Part shown: positions 1 to 7,816 of the stretch, one piece after another
How positions within the stretch are numbered: position 1 is the first letter of the stretch
Layout of the letters: every line of letters starts with the position of its first letter
Origin: Psychrobacter fozii
GTDB lineage: Bacteria; Pseudomonadota; Gammaproteobacteria; Pseudomonadales; Moraxellaceae
Direction of reading: 5' to 3'
Assembly: GCF_003217155.1 (NCBI RefSeq)
Contig: NZ_QJSU01000009.1
Span: 62,001-126,000 of the forward strand
DNA length: 64,000 nt
Notes under the pieces: generated by a model
Databases searched by the model: none
What the model saw: only the letters and a program-made list of their open reading frames with translations
Told to the model about the DNA's origin: nothing
Position numbers and translations under genes: made by a program

Positions 1-630
1 AGTATTCGTGAAAAATTATTATCTGATGGAAACCAGTGGATAGACTTTAAAGTATTAGTACAATACTGTTGGAATATTGGTATTCCAGTCATTTTTATTA
101 AAAAAATTCCTAGTCCAAAAATGGACGGATTAGCTTTATTGCAAAACGATCGCCCTGTCATAGTACTAACTAAAAATGATGACTACGGTGTTTTAGTCTT
201 TCATTTGGCTCATGAACTTGGACATATCATTCTTGGACATGTTAAAGAAAATGGAATGATGATAGATAAAAAAATCGTTAAAGACGAAGAAGATGATCTT
301 GAAATTCAAGCAAATGCGTTTGCCTTGGAGCTTCTGACGGGTAAAGCGAATAAAAAATATACTGCTGGAAAGATTTCACCGAAGGTATTAGCAGAATCAA
401 TACTTAAAAAAGCTAAAGAAGATAGTATTGATCCTTTACATATTATTTTAAATTATGGGTATAGTAATAATAGTTTCGCATTTGCAAAACAAGTGCTTCA
501 AATATTAGTTAAGAAACTAGAAATAACACAAACAGATCAAGATTTTGCTCAACAGTTTTTTATTGATAACATTGATCTTGATAGCATCAATGATGATGAA
601 GTTATACGAAGAATCATTGGTGTGGAATGA
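1..630 (+). CDS. ImmA/IrrE-family metallopeptidase, 5' end outside window
   Basis: The reading frame is open from base 1, so the gene starts left of the window; the first in-frame ATG in the window (121) is probably internal. The visible 209 residues contain HLAHELGHIILGH, the HExxH zinc-peptidase motif of the ImmA/IrrE (COG2856) family, with a downstream EIQANAFALELL stretch that usually supplies the third zinc ligand (Glu). Family members cleave or inactivate HTH repressors (ImmA, IrrE), and many carry an XRE HTH at the N-terminus; that part would lie outside the window, so its presence cannot be judged. The stop overlaps the next start (ATGA at 627-630), so the two genes are translationally coupled. 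The codons are A+T-rich, as in the rest of the island. The family call is firm; the target is unknown. Confidence 0.85.
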   Translation, partial: SIREKLLSDGNQWIDFKVLVQYCWNIGIPVIFIKKIPSPKMDGLALLQNDRPVIVLTKNDDYGVLVFHLAHELGHIILGHVKENGMMIDKKIVKDEEDDLEIQANAFALELLTGKANKKYTAGKISPKVLAESILKKAKEDSIDPLHIILNYGYSNNSFAFAKQVLQILVKKLEITQTDQDFAQQFFIDNIDLDSINDDEVIRRIIGVE

Positions 631-1256
631 TAGTACTTTCGGATAATGACATAATTTTGAAATTAGCTGGATGTAATCTATTACACCAGTTCTTTGAAAT
701 ACTAGAAGCAGAATCTAAGGATATTTTGATTGCTAATAATGCTAGCTACGCATTGCCTAAACAAGCTAAAAAGAAGCTTAAAAACGAAGATGCCGTGAAC
801 ACTGTCACTCAGTTTGTCCAAAATGTAGGAAGAATAACGTCAGTTAACTCTGATTTGCTAGGCGAAATCCAAGGTTTTAAAAATATGGATGGGGGTGAAA
901 GTTTATTAATGGTAGCTGCTCATGAAAATCCAGATTTACTTTTTGCTACAGGTGACAAGCGTTGTTTACAATCTCTGATTGAGCATCAGTCTTGCGAACC
1001 AATTGATAAAATTTTCAAAAGTTTGCAAGGTCGCGTCTATTGCTTAGAAACAGCGTTTATGCTGTTAATTGAAAATCTAGGTTTTGAAGATGTCAATCAA
1101 ATGGTAATAAATCGTTGTGTTGATGACGGCGTATTAAGACTTGCATTCGGTCATGAACGTAATATCGATAATGCGACTGATTGCTTAAAGTCATATTGTA
1201 GAGAATTATCCTCTCTTCTAGCTCCAGTAACCCTTTTACAAATGTCTGTAGCTTGA
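627..1256 (+). CDS. PIN-like domain protein paired with ImmA/IrrE peptidase
   Basis: A 209-aa protein whose ATG overlaps the stop of the peptidase gene (ATGA). The first strand MIVLSDNDIILKLA places an acidic residue as in the first strand of PIN nucleases. A mid-protein GGESLLMVAA (acidic residue in a helix) and LLFATGDKRCL (the T/S-x-D of PIN folds) complete the expected acidic set. PIN domains are metal-dependent RNases, often toxins such as VapC. No signal peptide or membrane segment is seen. The C-terminal 80 residues have no recognised domain. The coupling suggests that the peptidase regulates or senses for this protein, for example as a toxin/antitoxin or defence unit. That role is inference, and so is nuclease activity; the PIN fold itself is a motif-level call. 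Confidence 0.6.
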   Translation: MIVLSDNDIILKLAGCNLLHQFFEILEAESKDILIANNASYALPKQAKKKLKNEDAVNTVTQFVQNVGRITSVNSDLLGEIQGFKNMDGGESLLMVAAHENPDLLFATGDKRCLQSLIEHQSCEPIDKIFKSLQGRVYCLETAFMLLIENLGFEDVNQMVINRCVDDGVLRLAFGHERNIDNATDCLKSYCRELSSLLAPVTLLQMSVA

Positions 1257-1454
1257 TTGCTATTAAGTTTGTTAAAAGTAAAATTAAATTTAAAGGATTT
1301 ATCCTATTGTAGGAAATTAAGCTATTTAGGTCTTATGTAAACTCAGATATAAAGCAGAGTTAGTTTTCAAGCTAAAATAAGGCTCTCTATGAGAGTTTTT
1401 AATACTTCTAACTATTGTTATGCATAATAACATTGCCCTGTTACTTGTCAGCTT

Positions 1455-1490
1455 AAGCACTCATGCGACCAACATGAGTGCTTTTTATTT
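1455..1490 (+). terminator. Rho-independent terminator after ImmA/PIN pair
   Basis: An 11-bp perfect stem (1455-1465 with 1473-1483) has a 7-nt loop and is followed by CTTTTTATTT. The T-run lies on the plus strand, so it ends transcription of the plus-strand pair 200 bases upstream. It also separates that pair from the minus-strand replication operon, which ends at 1533. Confidence 0.8.
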
Positions 1491-1532
1491 CGTATTTTTA
1501 GCCAAGTCATCTCTCCATACACAGTTTGATGT

Positions 1533-2426
1533 CTATAGCGATCTTACCTTTCCGGTTAATATACGGTAGCTTGGCCACACACAAGAGATATCCACCAGAT
1601 TCTGACGTAAACGGTCTGATGCTCTATCGCCCATTTGGTGATAAAACTCGTCTGCTGTCATGTTGGTGGTGATGATAGTTGGTAAACGTAGCTGATAACG
1701 TCTATCGATGATAGCCGATAAACGTTCGCGGTCCTTGTCAGCCGCTTTGTCGCTAAAACTTGTGTCAGCCTCGCCCACTTCATCAATTATTAGGACAGTA
1801 GAGCGACTCAGACGCTCGATATAAGCCGTATCATTGTCACTGCTACCTTTATCCCAAGTCGCTTTTATCTCCTGCTGAATCTGACCTGAGCGCTTAAATG
1901 CAACTGTCATTTGAGCATAGTAACACTGACGCACAATCTCATTAGCAATCAGACATGCCAGCTTCGTTTTACCGGTACCAGTGTTACCTGTTAGTAAGAT
2001 GTTGGCGTGTCCTTTACGATAGCTCGCTGCATACTCCTTTGAAAAATTCACGATGTTAGCAATGCGTGCACGTATTTGATCATCACCACCAACTGACCAT
2101 TGACTAAAATCAGCATTGATATGCTCGCTGGGTATCTCTAAGCTGGCTAGTAGATCAGCTTGCATATTTTGCACCTTGTTCTGATAAGCGTCACGCTCCC
2201 ACTTACATTTTTGGCACTCAATATTATGAGCGTTATCAACTATTTTTGTGACTAACCAGCTTTGCTTGCCATGTATTTGGCAGTCTGTTTCTACTGATAC
2301 CGTATTGAGTGATGGCATGCTTCTGATAAGGCCGTCTAGCGAGTTATTGCGACCTGCCGTGTGCGTTTTATCAAGCAACTCGGGCTTAGGGTTTCTGAGT
2401 GAGGAATTTTCGTATGCTGTATTCAT
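1533..2426 (-). CDS. DnaC/IstB-like AAA+ helicase-loader ATPase
   Basis: A 297-aa protein. An N-terminal zinc-binding candidate (C49, H52, C71, C74) precedes an AAA+ core with Walker A GNTGTGKT (147-154), Walker B VLIIDE (211-216), a TTN sensor I at about 253-255 and a conserved DRASDRLRQ segment near 268 that fits the arginine-rich box VII region. This is the DnaC-type loader that delivers the DnaB helicase to an origin. Its start is 2 bases after the stop of the O-like replication gene, so the two form an operon as lambda O-P or phage O-DnaC pairs do. The length is somewhat over that of E. coli DnaC because of the N-terminal extension. It probably serves replication of the integrated element. 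Confidence 0.85.
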   Translation of the reverse strand: MNTAYENSSLRNPKPELLDKTHTAGRNNSLDGLIRSMPSLNTVSVETDCQIHGKQSWLVTKIVDNAHNIECQKCKWERDAYQNKVQNMQADLLASLEIPSEHINADFSQWSVGGDDQIRARIANIVNFSKEYAASYRKGHANILLTGNTGTGKTKLACLIANEIVRQCYYAQMTVAFKRSGQIQQEIKATWDKGSSDNDTAYIERLSRSTVLIIDEVGEADTSFSDKAADKDRERLSAIIDRRYQLRLPTIITTNMTADEFYHQMGDRASDRLRQNLVDISCVWPSYRILTGKVRSL

Positions 2427-2428
2427 GA

Positions 2429-3433
2429 TTACTTAGCCTCCATGAAGATGCTAGGTATATCACTAGCAACATCACCTGCAAACCATTGGCGTTTCTCTTC
2501 TTCTGTCATCTGCGTGGGTACGTTCCATTTCGCGTTGACTGCAAGAGGATCAGGTGTGGTACGTGTTGTGCTCGTTGGTGACTGTAGTTGCTTTGGAGTC
2601 AATTCATCAAGCCAAGCTTGCGCGTTTAACCATGTGCCAGGATGTTTTCTAAACTGCGGTTCTGATAAAAGAATTTCTGGTGTCTGCGCTTTGACAGCAC
2701 TCATAATTTTTTTGAAAAGCTCAACTGGGTCGCTAGGTTTTTTGTGGTCAAGTTTGCCTGTGAAGACGTTATTCCAATTCTTCTTTGCTTGCCCTAATCT
2801 CTTCTTGTTTGGGTAAGCTGCATAGAATTCTTCAAACTTTCCATCACGCCATTTTTGAGTATGAATATTGATTGATGGTTGTTGGTTAGTATGTCGAACG
2901 CCATGTGTTTCGCATGCGTTCATATTACGTTCGAACAGAGCCTTTTCACCACTTTCTTTTATATTGTCTTTATAGTTTTCTTTAGTTGTCTTTATAAGTG
3001 TAGCACTTTCCGCCCCCACCTTAAGGCGCTTATCGCCACTACCCATATGGCGCTTATCGCCATTAGTTACGCTTTCCGACACTACTTGCACTTTCTGCCA
3101 TAGGTGGGACTCTCGATTAATTGAGTAATGATTAACGCAGCCTGTCTTTTTTATTACCAGCACTAAACCCGATTCAACAGCTAGTTCAACGTATTTATAA
3201 GCTGTTTTATCTCTATTTGTGCCCAAAACACGCATAAAAGTTTCATTGGGAATTGCCGCTGACTTCTTGCCACCCATACCTTCTGTGTACCTAATTACTG
3301 TCAAAACTATTACTAAGACACCAGGTTTTACTTCTAACCCTGCTAAATAGTCAATGATGCCATTAGGACATTTATACCAATTGGATTGAAATAAATCTTG
3401 ATCTTCGTTTTTATATTTGCCGATGCCCATCAT
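2429..3433 (-). CDS. O-like phage/island replication initiator protein
   Basis: A 334-aa protein. Residues about 15-110 look like a winged-helix DNA-binding domain of phage replication proteins. A hydrophilic linker (about 112-165) is encoded by the repeat array at 3003-3099. The C-terminal half has FEEFYAAYPNKKRLGQAKKNW and HPGTWLNAQAWLDEL, both typical of phage replication proteins that sit beside a DnaC gene. The predicted role is to bind iterons in its own gene and recruit the helicase-loader complex. It lies directly upstream of the DnaC-like gene (2-bp gap). The alternative start one codon in (MGIGKYK) is equally possible. Function is inferred from domain style and context. Confidence 0.75.
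   Translation of the reverse strand: MMGIGKYKNEDQDLFQSNWYKCPNGIIDYLAGLEVKPGVLVIVLTVIRYTEGMGGKKSAAIPNETFMRVLGTNRDKTAYKYVELAVESGLVLVIKKTGCVNHYSINRESHLWQKVQVVSESVTNGDKRHMGSGDKRLKVGAESATLIKTTKENYKDNIKESGEKALFERNMNACETHGVRHTNQQPSINIHTQKWRDGKFEEFYAAYPNKKRLGQAKKNWNNVFTGKLDHKKPSDPVELFKKIMSAVKAQTPEILLSEPQFRKHPGTWLNAQAWLDELTPKQLQSPTSTTRTTPDPLAVNAKWNVPTQMTEEEKRQWFAGDVASDIPSIFMEAK
2951..3099. other. Predicted replication origin inside the O-like gene (iterons plus A+T-rich tract)
   Basis: Five related 12-mers, read on the minus strand, fit GGCGRWAAGYGC: 3088-3099 GGCAGAAAGTGC, 3069-3080 GTCGGAAAGCGT, 3050-3061 and 3026-3037 GGCGATAAGCGC (identical), and 3003-3014 GGCGGAAAGTGC. Start-to-start spacing is 19, 19, 24 and 23 bp. 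The two perfect copies are internally dyad (GGCG..CGCC). Directly beside them, 2951-3000 is a pyrimidine/A+T-rich tract with the 11-mer TTGTCTTTATA twice, 22 bp apart (2964 and 2986). Iterons in the middle of the initiator gene followed by an A+T-rich unwinding tract is the known lambda ori plan. Function is inferred. Confidence 0.6.
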
Positions 3434-3444
3434 TCAGTCCTCCA

Positions 3445-3885
3445 TTATTTATGACTTGTCTGCAGTGCAGAAATATTCGTATTTATGTCATTACTAAATC
3501 GCTGATAGTTAGTAAGACAAATTTTGGACATAAAAATAGACAAGGAATGACAGCTTGGCTTTGCCGTTGAACAATTAGTACTAAGACTGTGATAGCGCTT
3601 GTTGTTATCTGTTATAAAAACTTGTTTTACAATATACTTAGACATCAAAAAAACACTCAAAAATGGGTAATCGCCCCTGTTACAGCCTTTTTTTTCAATG
3701 TGTAATAGCAGACGAAATTTAATAGTTTTTTCTAACTTAGCGACCTTAATCATAAGATGTCTAATAAGACTCAAATTCTGGTCATTTAGACTCGAATTTT
3801 GGCTATTTACACTCGAATTCGTGCTATTTAGGCTCAAATTCTCATCGTAAAGAGTTTTTAGGTTAGTTTTGATATTATTTATCAT
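3445..3885 (-). CDS. Hypothetical protein with Asn/Ser heptad repeats
   Basis: A 146-aa protein I do not recognise. The ATG overlaps the previous stop by 11 bases and has a GAGAGG ribosome site about 9 bases upstream, which supports real translation. Residues about 14-40 are four 7-residue repeats of the type (E/Q)N(L/S)SLNS, encoded by the 21-bp tandem DNA repeat at 3769-3852. The rest is basic and rich in Ser and Lys, with no signal peptide or clear membrane segment. It lies between the HTH gene and the replication gene, 11 bases before the latter. It could be a small accessory replication or control protein, or an ORF that mainly carries DNA sites. Confidence 0.5.
   Translation of the reverse strand: MINNIKTNLKTLYDENLSLNSTNSSVNSQNSSLNDQNLSLIRHLMIKVAKLEKTIKFRLLLHIEKKGCNRGDYPFLSVFLMSKYIVKQVFITDNNKRYHSLSTNCSTAKPSCHSLSIFMSKICLTNYQRFSNDINTNISALQTSHK
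3769..3852. repeat. Four tandem 21-bp direct repeats (iteron-like)
   Basis: Units start at 3769, 3790, 3811 and 3832, exactly 21 bp apart, each beginning (A/G)CTC(A/G)AATT and mostly ending CTATTTAG or TCATTTAG. The last unit has diverged at its 3' part. A period of two helical turns puts all copies on one DNA face, as for protein-binding iterons. They lie inside the 146-aa ORF and encode its heptad repeats. Confidence 0.8.
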
Positions 3886-4183
3886 TGATAGCTACCTCTC
3901 TATCAGGATTACTAACTCCTTCGATAGTATTATTGTGATCAGTAGCAGGCGAAGAATCATTTTCAACCTCTATCCAGTAAATGCTAAATGTCTTACCGTT
4001 TCGAGTAATTATCTTACTTGGAATAGATAATCCAGCTTTTTTCAGGTCATAGATACGTTGTGCTAAGCAGGTAATCTTATAAAGTTTATATGCTTGCCAA
4101 GTATCAATAGTATTACCTGCCAGCATATGTTCTTTGACTTTGTCGCTTTGAGATTTTATAGGTGTGTGTTGTAGAGTAATCAT
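3875..4183 (-). CDS. Helix-turn-helix protein (HTH_39-like)
   Basis: A 102-aa protein. Residues about 15-75 match the small phage winged-helix type: HMLAGNTIDTWQAYKLYKI, then AQRIYDLKKAGLSI and a beta wing ending in FSIYWIEVE. In known families this fold is a sequence-specific DNA binder of phages and islands. The start is 2 bases after the AlpA-like gene stop, and the gene overlaps the next ORF by 11 bases, so it is in the same operon. The last 25 residues are acidic and polar with no domain. A likely role is control of the replication operon or an accessory origin protein; this is inference from position. Confidence 0.65.
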   Translation of the reverse strand: MITLQHTPIKSQSDKVKEHMLAGNTIDTWQAYKLYKITCLAQRIYDLKKAGLSIPSKIITRNGKTFSIYWIEVENDSSPATDHNNTIEGVSNPDREVAINDK

Positions 4184-4185
4184 AG

Positions 4186-4464
4186 TTATGCCTCACTATT
4201 GTTAGCTTGGCTATGACTATCCAACCATTTATTTATTTCAGATAAGCGCCAAACGCTGGCGTGTCCAATTTTTATCGGAGCCGGGAATTGGCGATTTTTG
4301 ATCAGATGATAGATGTGTTTAGTGGAGAAGCCAGTAATACCACGTGTGGCAGGCTTGGTGGTTACGTTGCGTTTTTGCCCTGACTTTGTGGTGTGAGTCT
4401 TAGCGGCTCGCGCTGGTTGATTGGCAAGATCTGCCATTCTTAAATATTGATCGTTTAACGTCAT
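4186..4464 (-). CDS. AlpA-family regulator (MerR-like HTH, excisionase type)
   Basis: A 92-aa protein. The C-terminal half, with FSTKHIYHLIKNRQFPAPIKI, VWRLSEINKWLDSH and the spacing between them, is the classic AlpA/phage regulatory HTH. The first 40 residues are basic and disordered. AlpA proteins activate integrase or excision genes in P4-like elements and are the usual master regulator of gram-negative phage-inducible islands. It is the first gene of the minus-strand replication operon and has repeated ATAGCAAT motifs in the 200 bases upstream. A GAGGTG ribosome site precedes the ATG. Confidence 0.8.
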   Translation of the reverse strand: MTLNDQYLRMADLANQPARAAKTHTTKSGQKRNVTTKPATRGITGFSTKHIYHLIKNRQFPAPIKIGHASVWRLSEINKWLDSHSQANNSEA

Positions 4465-4571
4465 GATAGTTCACCTCTTAGCATTTAAAGTAATGGGCGG
4501 TAATGCCCTGCTATGAGGTGAATGTTACGGGATGGCATTGGCTATCAGGCAAGCTCTTTTGATATGATGTC

Positions 4572-4663
4572 ATAGCAATAATATTGCTATAAGGGCAATA
4601 TTATTGCTATAAGGATATTAATTAAATAGTTGATATATAAGGGTTTAATGATATTATAGCAAT
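4572..4663. promoter_or_regulatory. Operator-like cluster of ATAGCAAT / ATTGCTAT motifs before alpA
   Basis: The 19-bp palindrome at 4572-4590 has arms ATAGCAAT and ATTGCTAT around AAT. A second dyad follows (4595-4607 GCAAT/ATTGC, extending to ATTGCTAT at 4603-4610). ATTGCTATAAGG occurs twice 20 bp apart, and a further ATAGCAAT lies at 4656-4663. This is typical of repressor or activator sites controlling the alpA operon. Which protein binds is unknown. Confidence 0.55.
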
Positions 4664-4675
4664 CGAATGAAATTT

Positions 4676-6145
4676 TTATGATCTTTTGTATTGTCCTCCA
4701 CGTCTTGCATCGCTATGACGGCAAACTTTATCAATATTTAGTGCTAAGGCGGGTGATATATCAAAGTTTTGTGTTATCCAATCAGTGATAATAAGCTGTT
4801 TGGGTGCTTGCTGTTCAGGATCGTAATTGACCCAAAACTCGTTGATAACTGCATCCATTATTTCCATGGCTGGAGTAATGTATGAGTATTTAGTAGCATC
4901 AACTTGTGCTAGTTTGTTTTTAAGGTCTTTGATTGTATTATTAGCAGTCACCAGCTCCTCAACAAGCTGGTCATAAGTTTTAAAGACGTGTCCTACTACT
5001 GCTATTCCCACTTTGTCCCGATCATTCGATAGATTATCGTTGAAGCCTTTGTAAATAAAGTTATGGTTAGCTAGCCATGTTTTGACTTGTTCGGCTGAAA
5101 TTCGGTCGGTGTCATTAGGGACTAAGGAGCCTGCATCAATGGCATTACAGACCATACGATGATGCCTTAGATAATTAGCGTCGTTATTGATGTAAGCAGG
5201 GTTCTCGTCAATGATCAAGCAAGTCATGTCTTCTAAAGTGAAGAACGCATAAGTTATTAACAGCCTTTGGTTCTCACCTAAATCATTGATCACATTTTTG
5301 TCCTCTAAAGGCATTGGGGGAGGAGTAGGTAATTGCTTATCGATCTGATTCAGCTGTTTCGTTTCAACATTCAGGTCTGAGTTTACCAGATCTTGAATTT
5401 CTGAATGGTTGAAGTAAAAATCTTTGAATGGTTCACGATCTGATGTGACTGTGCCTGTTTGTTCGTCATCAAGAACATTGTAAAAATGTCGTAGCAAGTC
5501 GTCAGTATTTTTATATTTTGAGTTATCAGTTGGGGAAACTAATGAATAATTTAGGTTTTGGAACCTATATAGCTTAACCTCCCTTAATGGGGTGTTTTCA
5601 AGTAGGGACTTGAGAGTGAACTTTAAAGGCTTTCCTGAGCCAATGCCTTTATACAAATCATTTACAAAATCATTTACAGCAACATATTCCCTATGTTGCT
5701 TTTCAAATTCGCTATCAATCAAATCTTCGATATTCTCAACTTGTACTGTATGCTTAACATCAACATCCTCAAAATGTAGCAATCCATTTAAAGGCTCAAA
5801 ACCTGAAACATCAGCCTTTTTAAAAAAGCAGTGCATTGCTTTTGAAACAGTGTCTGTCAGTGCTCTTCTATCTTGATCCCTTAATTCTTTTAGACTCGTT
5901 GGATTACTCCACACCCATTTCTCACTACTAAAAGAAAGTGCCTTTTGAATTTCCTTTAAAAACTCTGTAACAGTATCAAACTCACCAGGCTTAAACCTTA
6001 TAATTTTATGATCTGTATCAATATTATAAAAATCTACGGCCCCTAAGTCATAATGAAGTAAGTATGTGACCACTTCATACAGCGACTCATCATTAACACT
6101 CGAGAGATGAAAGATAAAGTCTCTAAAACTAATATAATCCTTCAT
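4676..6145 (-). CDS. Large hypothetical island protein
   Basis: I do not recognise this protein (489 aa from this start). The frame is open to an ATG at 6202 (508 aa), but no ribosome site precedes that. The ATG at 6145 gives MKDYISF, similar to MKGYVS of the unknown protein at 29770-30648, so I prefer it. The protein is soluble and acidic, with a possible short coiled coil near 420 (VEELVTANNTIKDLKNKLAQ). A C-terminal segment of about 65 residues (YITPAMEIMDAVINEFW to a basic RRGGQYKR tail) resembles C-terminal modules of many hypothetical proteins in Moraxellaceae islands. It lies between alpA and int on the same strand, with its own upstream region. The role is unknown. Confidence 0.7.
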   Translation of the reverse strand: MKDYISFRDFIFHLSSVNDESLYEVVTYLLHYDLGAVDFYNIDTDHKIIRFKPGEFDTVTEFLKEIQKALSFSSEKWVWSNPTSLKELRDQDRRALTDTVSKAMHCFFKKADVSGFEPLNGLLHFEDVDVKHTVQVENIEDLIDSEFEKQHREYVAVNDFVNDLYKGIGSGKPLKFTLKSLLENTPLREVKLYRFQNLNYSLVSPTDNSKYKNTDDLLRHFYNVLDDEQTGTVTSDREPFKDFYFNHSEIQDLVNSDLNVETKQLNQIDKQLPTPPPMPLEDKNVINDLGENQRLLITYAFFTLEDMTCLIIDENPAYINNDANYLRHHRMVCNAIDAGSLVPNDTDRISAEQVKTWLANHNFIYKGFNDNLSNDRDKVGIAVVGHVFKTYDQLVEELVTANNTIKDLKNKLAQVDATKYSYITPAMEIMDAVINEFWVNYDPEQQAPKQLIITDWITQNFDISPALALNIDKVCRHSDARRGGQYKRS

Positions 6146-6337
6146 AGGCTCTATAAGCCTTTTTATTAAACTCACAGTACACACCCTTACACCCTTGATC
6201 ATAATAGGAGCAAGGCGGTGATAGCTTAAGGGTGTGAATAGCCATCGTTCGGGGGATCAGCCCTAGCCTTGCAATTGGTATCGATAGCGATTGAAGCTAT
6301 CAAATTTAGTTTGCCAGTCCAATACTGATATTATTTG

Positions 6338-7801
6338 TTAAAGCTGCTCTGCAAGCTTTATTAAAGCTTCTTTTGATATTCCTTGAGCTTTCAAGCTCTC
6401 TATCAGAGCTTCCTTATCATGCACAGCTATATCAGTCGCTTGCTTATTTCTAATCTGTATTTCTTCTGCTACTTCATCAGGCGTCAACAAATCAAAGTTA
6501 ATCGCCTTGCCAGCACGTAAGTCATCTAAATAGTCGGCCCATTGGTTCATCATTACTTGCCGTTCGAGTAGATGAGCTGACAAGTCATAACGCTTTTTAA
6601 CGCTTGATTGCTCAAGGTGGGCAAGCTGGATTTCAATGATGTTCTCAGGGAACTGCAATTCATATAATCCTGTGCTGGCAAGCTGCCTAAAACCGTGGCC
6701 AGTCATCTTAGGGTAGGGATCACCTGTATAGCCCATTCGTTTTAATGCTTGGTTGAACCAGACCTCGCTGTATGGTTTGCTGCTCTCAAAGTTGTAGAAG
6801 ACATAACCTGTTCGTTCCGTCAGTGGTCGCATACGCTCAATGATAGCTACTGCTTGTGGTGACAGGGGGATGATATGTTCTTGTCGCATCTTCATCTTGT
6901 GGGCCGGTACACGCCAGACGCTTTTATGATAATCAATTTCTGACCATTCAAAGAACCTCAGCTCTTTCGTTCTCACAAAACATAGTGTCATTAGTTGCAA
7001 GCCAGCCAATGTTTGCTGGTGCCCGTTCGGGTATTTTTCTATATAGTTATCGATGTTACGTAGGAGTTCGGGGAATTGGTGCTGCTCAACGGCTTTCATG
7101 CGCTTGGCTTTGTGCGGTCTCAACGCTTTATTACGTCCGCTGGCGAGGTTAATGATGTCATAGCCTAGAGTATTGATGGCATGCTCAAAAATTGAGCTAA
7201 TGAGCCCCATGCACTTATGAGCAGTCTCTGACGTGTATTTTCCTTGCTTCTCGAACTCTGCTTGAATATCTAGTCCGGTTTTAATCACGTCTTGCGCGGT
7301 GATGGCACCAATAGGGTATGAGCCCAAGCGTTTTAGAATATGGTTATCCAAAAATCCTTGCAGCTTTTGTACATTCTTTGATGTGGTTTCTGACTTTTCG
7401 TCTAGATAGATTTTTGCTATGATTTTAAACAAATCTCTTTGTTCATAGCTGTTTTTTAAGTGGTTCTTCTGCTCGGTGGGATCAATACCATCAGCAAGCA
7501 ATGTTTTAGCCTTATCACGTGCCATCCGAGCTTGTTTTAGCGATATTTGCGGCTTGAATGATGCGTCAATGAGTTGCTTCGATGATTTGTATATACCGAT
7601 TTGATAGGTTTTTTGTTTGGGCTTAATATCTTTGTCTGATTGATAGCGGTATGACATTTGCCAAAACAATGAGCTGTTAGGGTGCTGTATCAGATATAGG
7701 CTATTGCCATCACTATGACGGGTAATTTTATCGGGCACCGGTTGTTTAGCGATTGCTTTCACGCCAGCATCGGTTAGTTGATAGTCTTTTCTTTTGATCA
7801 T
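6338..7801 (-). CDS. int: P4-type tyrosine integrase
   Basis: A 487-aa protein with the three-part layout of P4-family integrases: an N-terminal arm-binding domain (1-105, DUF4102 type, with QISLKQARMARDKAKTLL), a core-binding helical domain (about 120-220) and a catalytic domain (about 235-430). Catalytic residues visible are R277 (in FVRTKELR), a beta-hairpin Lys near 303-305, H369-x-x-R372 (HGFR), H395 (QLAH) and nucleophile Y405. It catalyses site-specific integration and excision. It lies 157 bp from the 3' end of tRNA-Arg on the same strand, so it marks the element boundary. All key residues are present, so it is probably active. Confidence 0.93.
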   Translation of the reverse strand: MIKRKDYQLTDAGVKAIAKQPVPDKITRHSDGNSLYLIQHPNSSLFWQMSYRYQSDKDIKPKQKTYQIGIYKSSKQLIDASFKPQISLKQARMARDKAKTLLADGIDPTEQKNHLKNSYEQRDLFKIIAKIYLDEKSETTSKNVQKLQGFLDNHILKRLGSYPIGAITAQDVIKTGLDIQAEFEKQGKYTSETAHKCMGLISSIFEHAINTLGYDIINLASGRNKALRPHKAKRMKAVEQHQFPELLRNIDNYIEKYPNGHQQTLAGLQLMTLCFVRTKELRFFEWSEIDYHKSVWRVPAHKMKMRQEHIIPLSPQAVAIIERMRPLTERTGYVFYNFESSKPYSEVWFNQALKRMGYTGDPYPKMTGHGFRQLASTGLYELQFPENIIEIQLAHLEQSSVKKRYDLSAHLLERQVMMNQWADYLDDLRAGKAINFDLLTPDEVAEEIQIRNKQATDIAVHDKEALIESLKAQGISKEALIKLAEQL

Positions 7802-7816
7802 GACATCACCACAAGA

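Noticed and set aside
2442..3103. Plus-strand frames opposite the replication gene
   Set aside because: Shadows; the minus-strand gene has domains, operon context and a ribosome site.
3769..3852. CRISPR-like array
   Set aside because: Repeats are contiguous 21-bp units with no unique spacers and no cas genes nearby.
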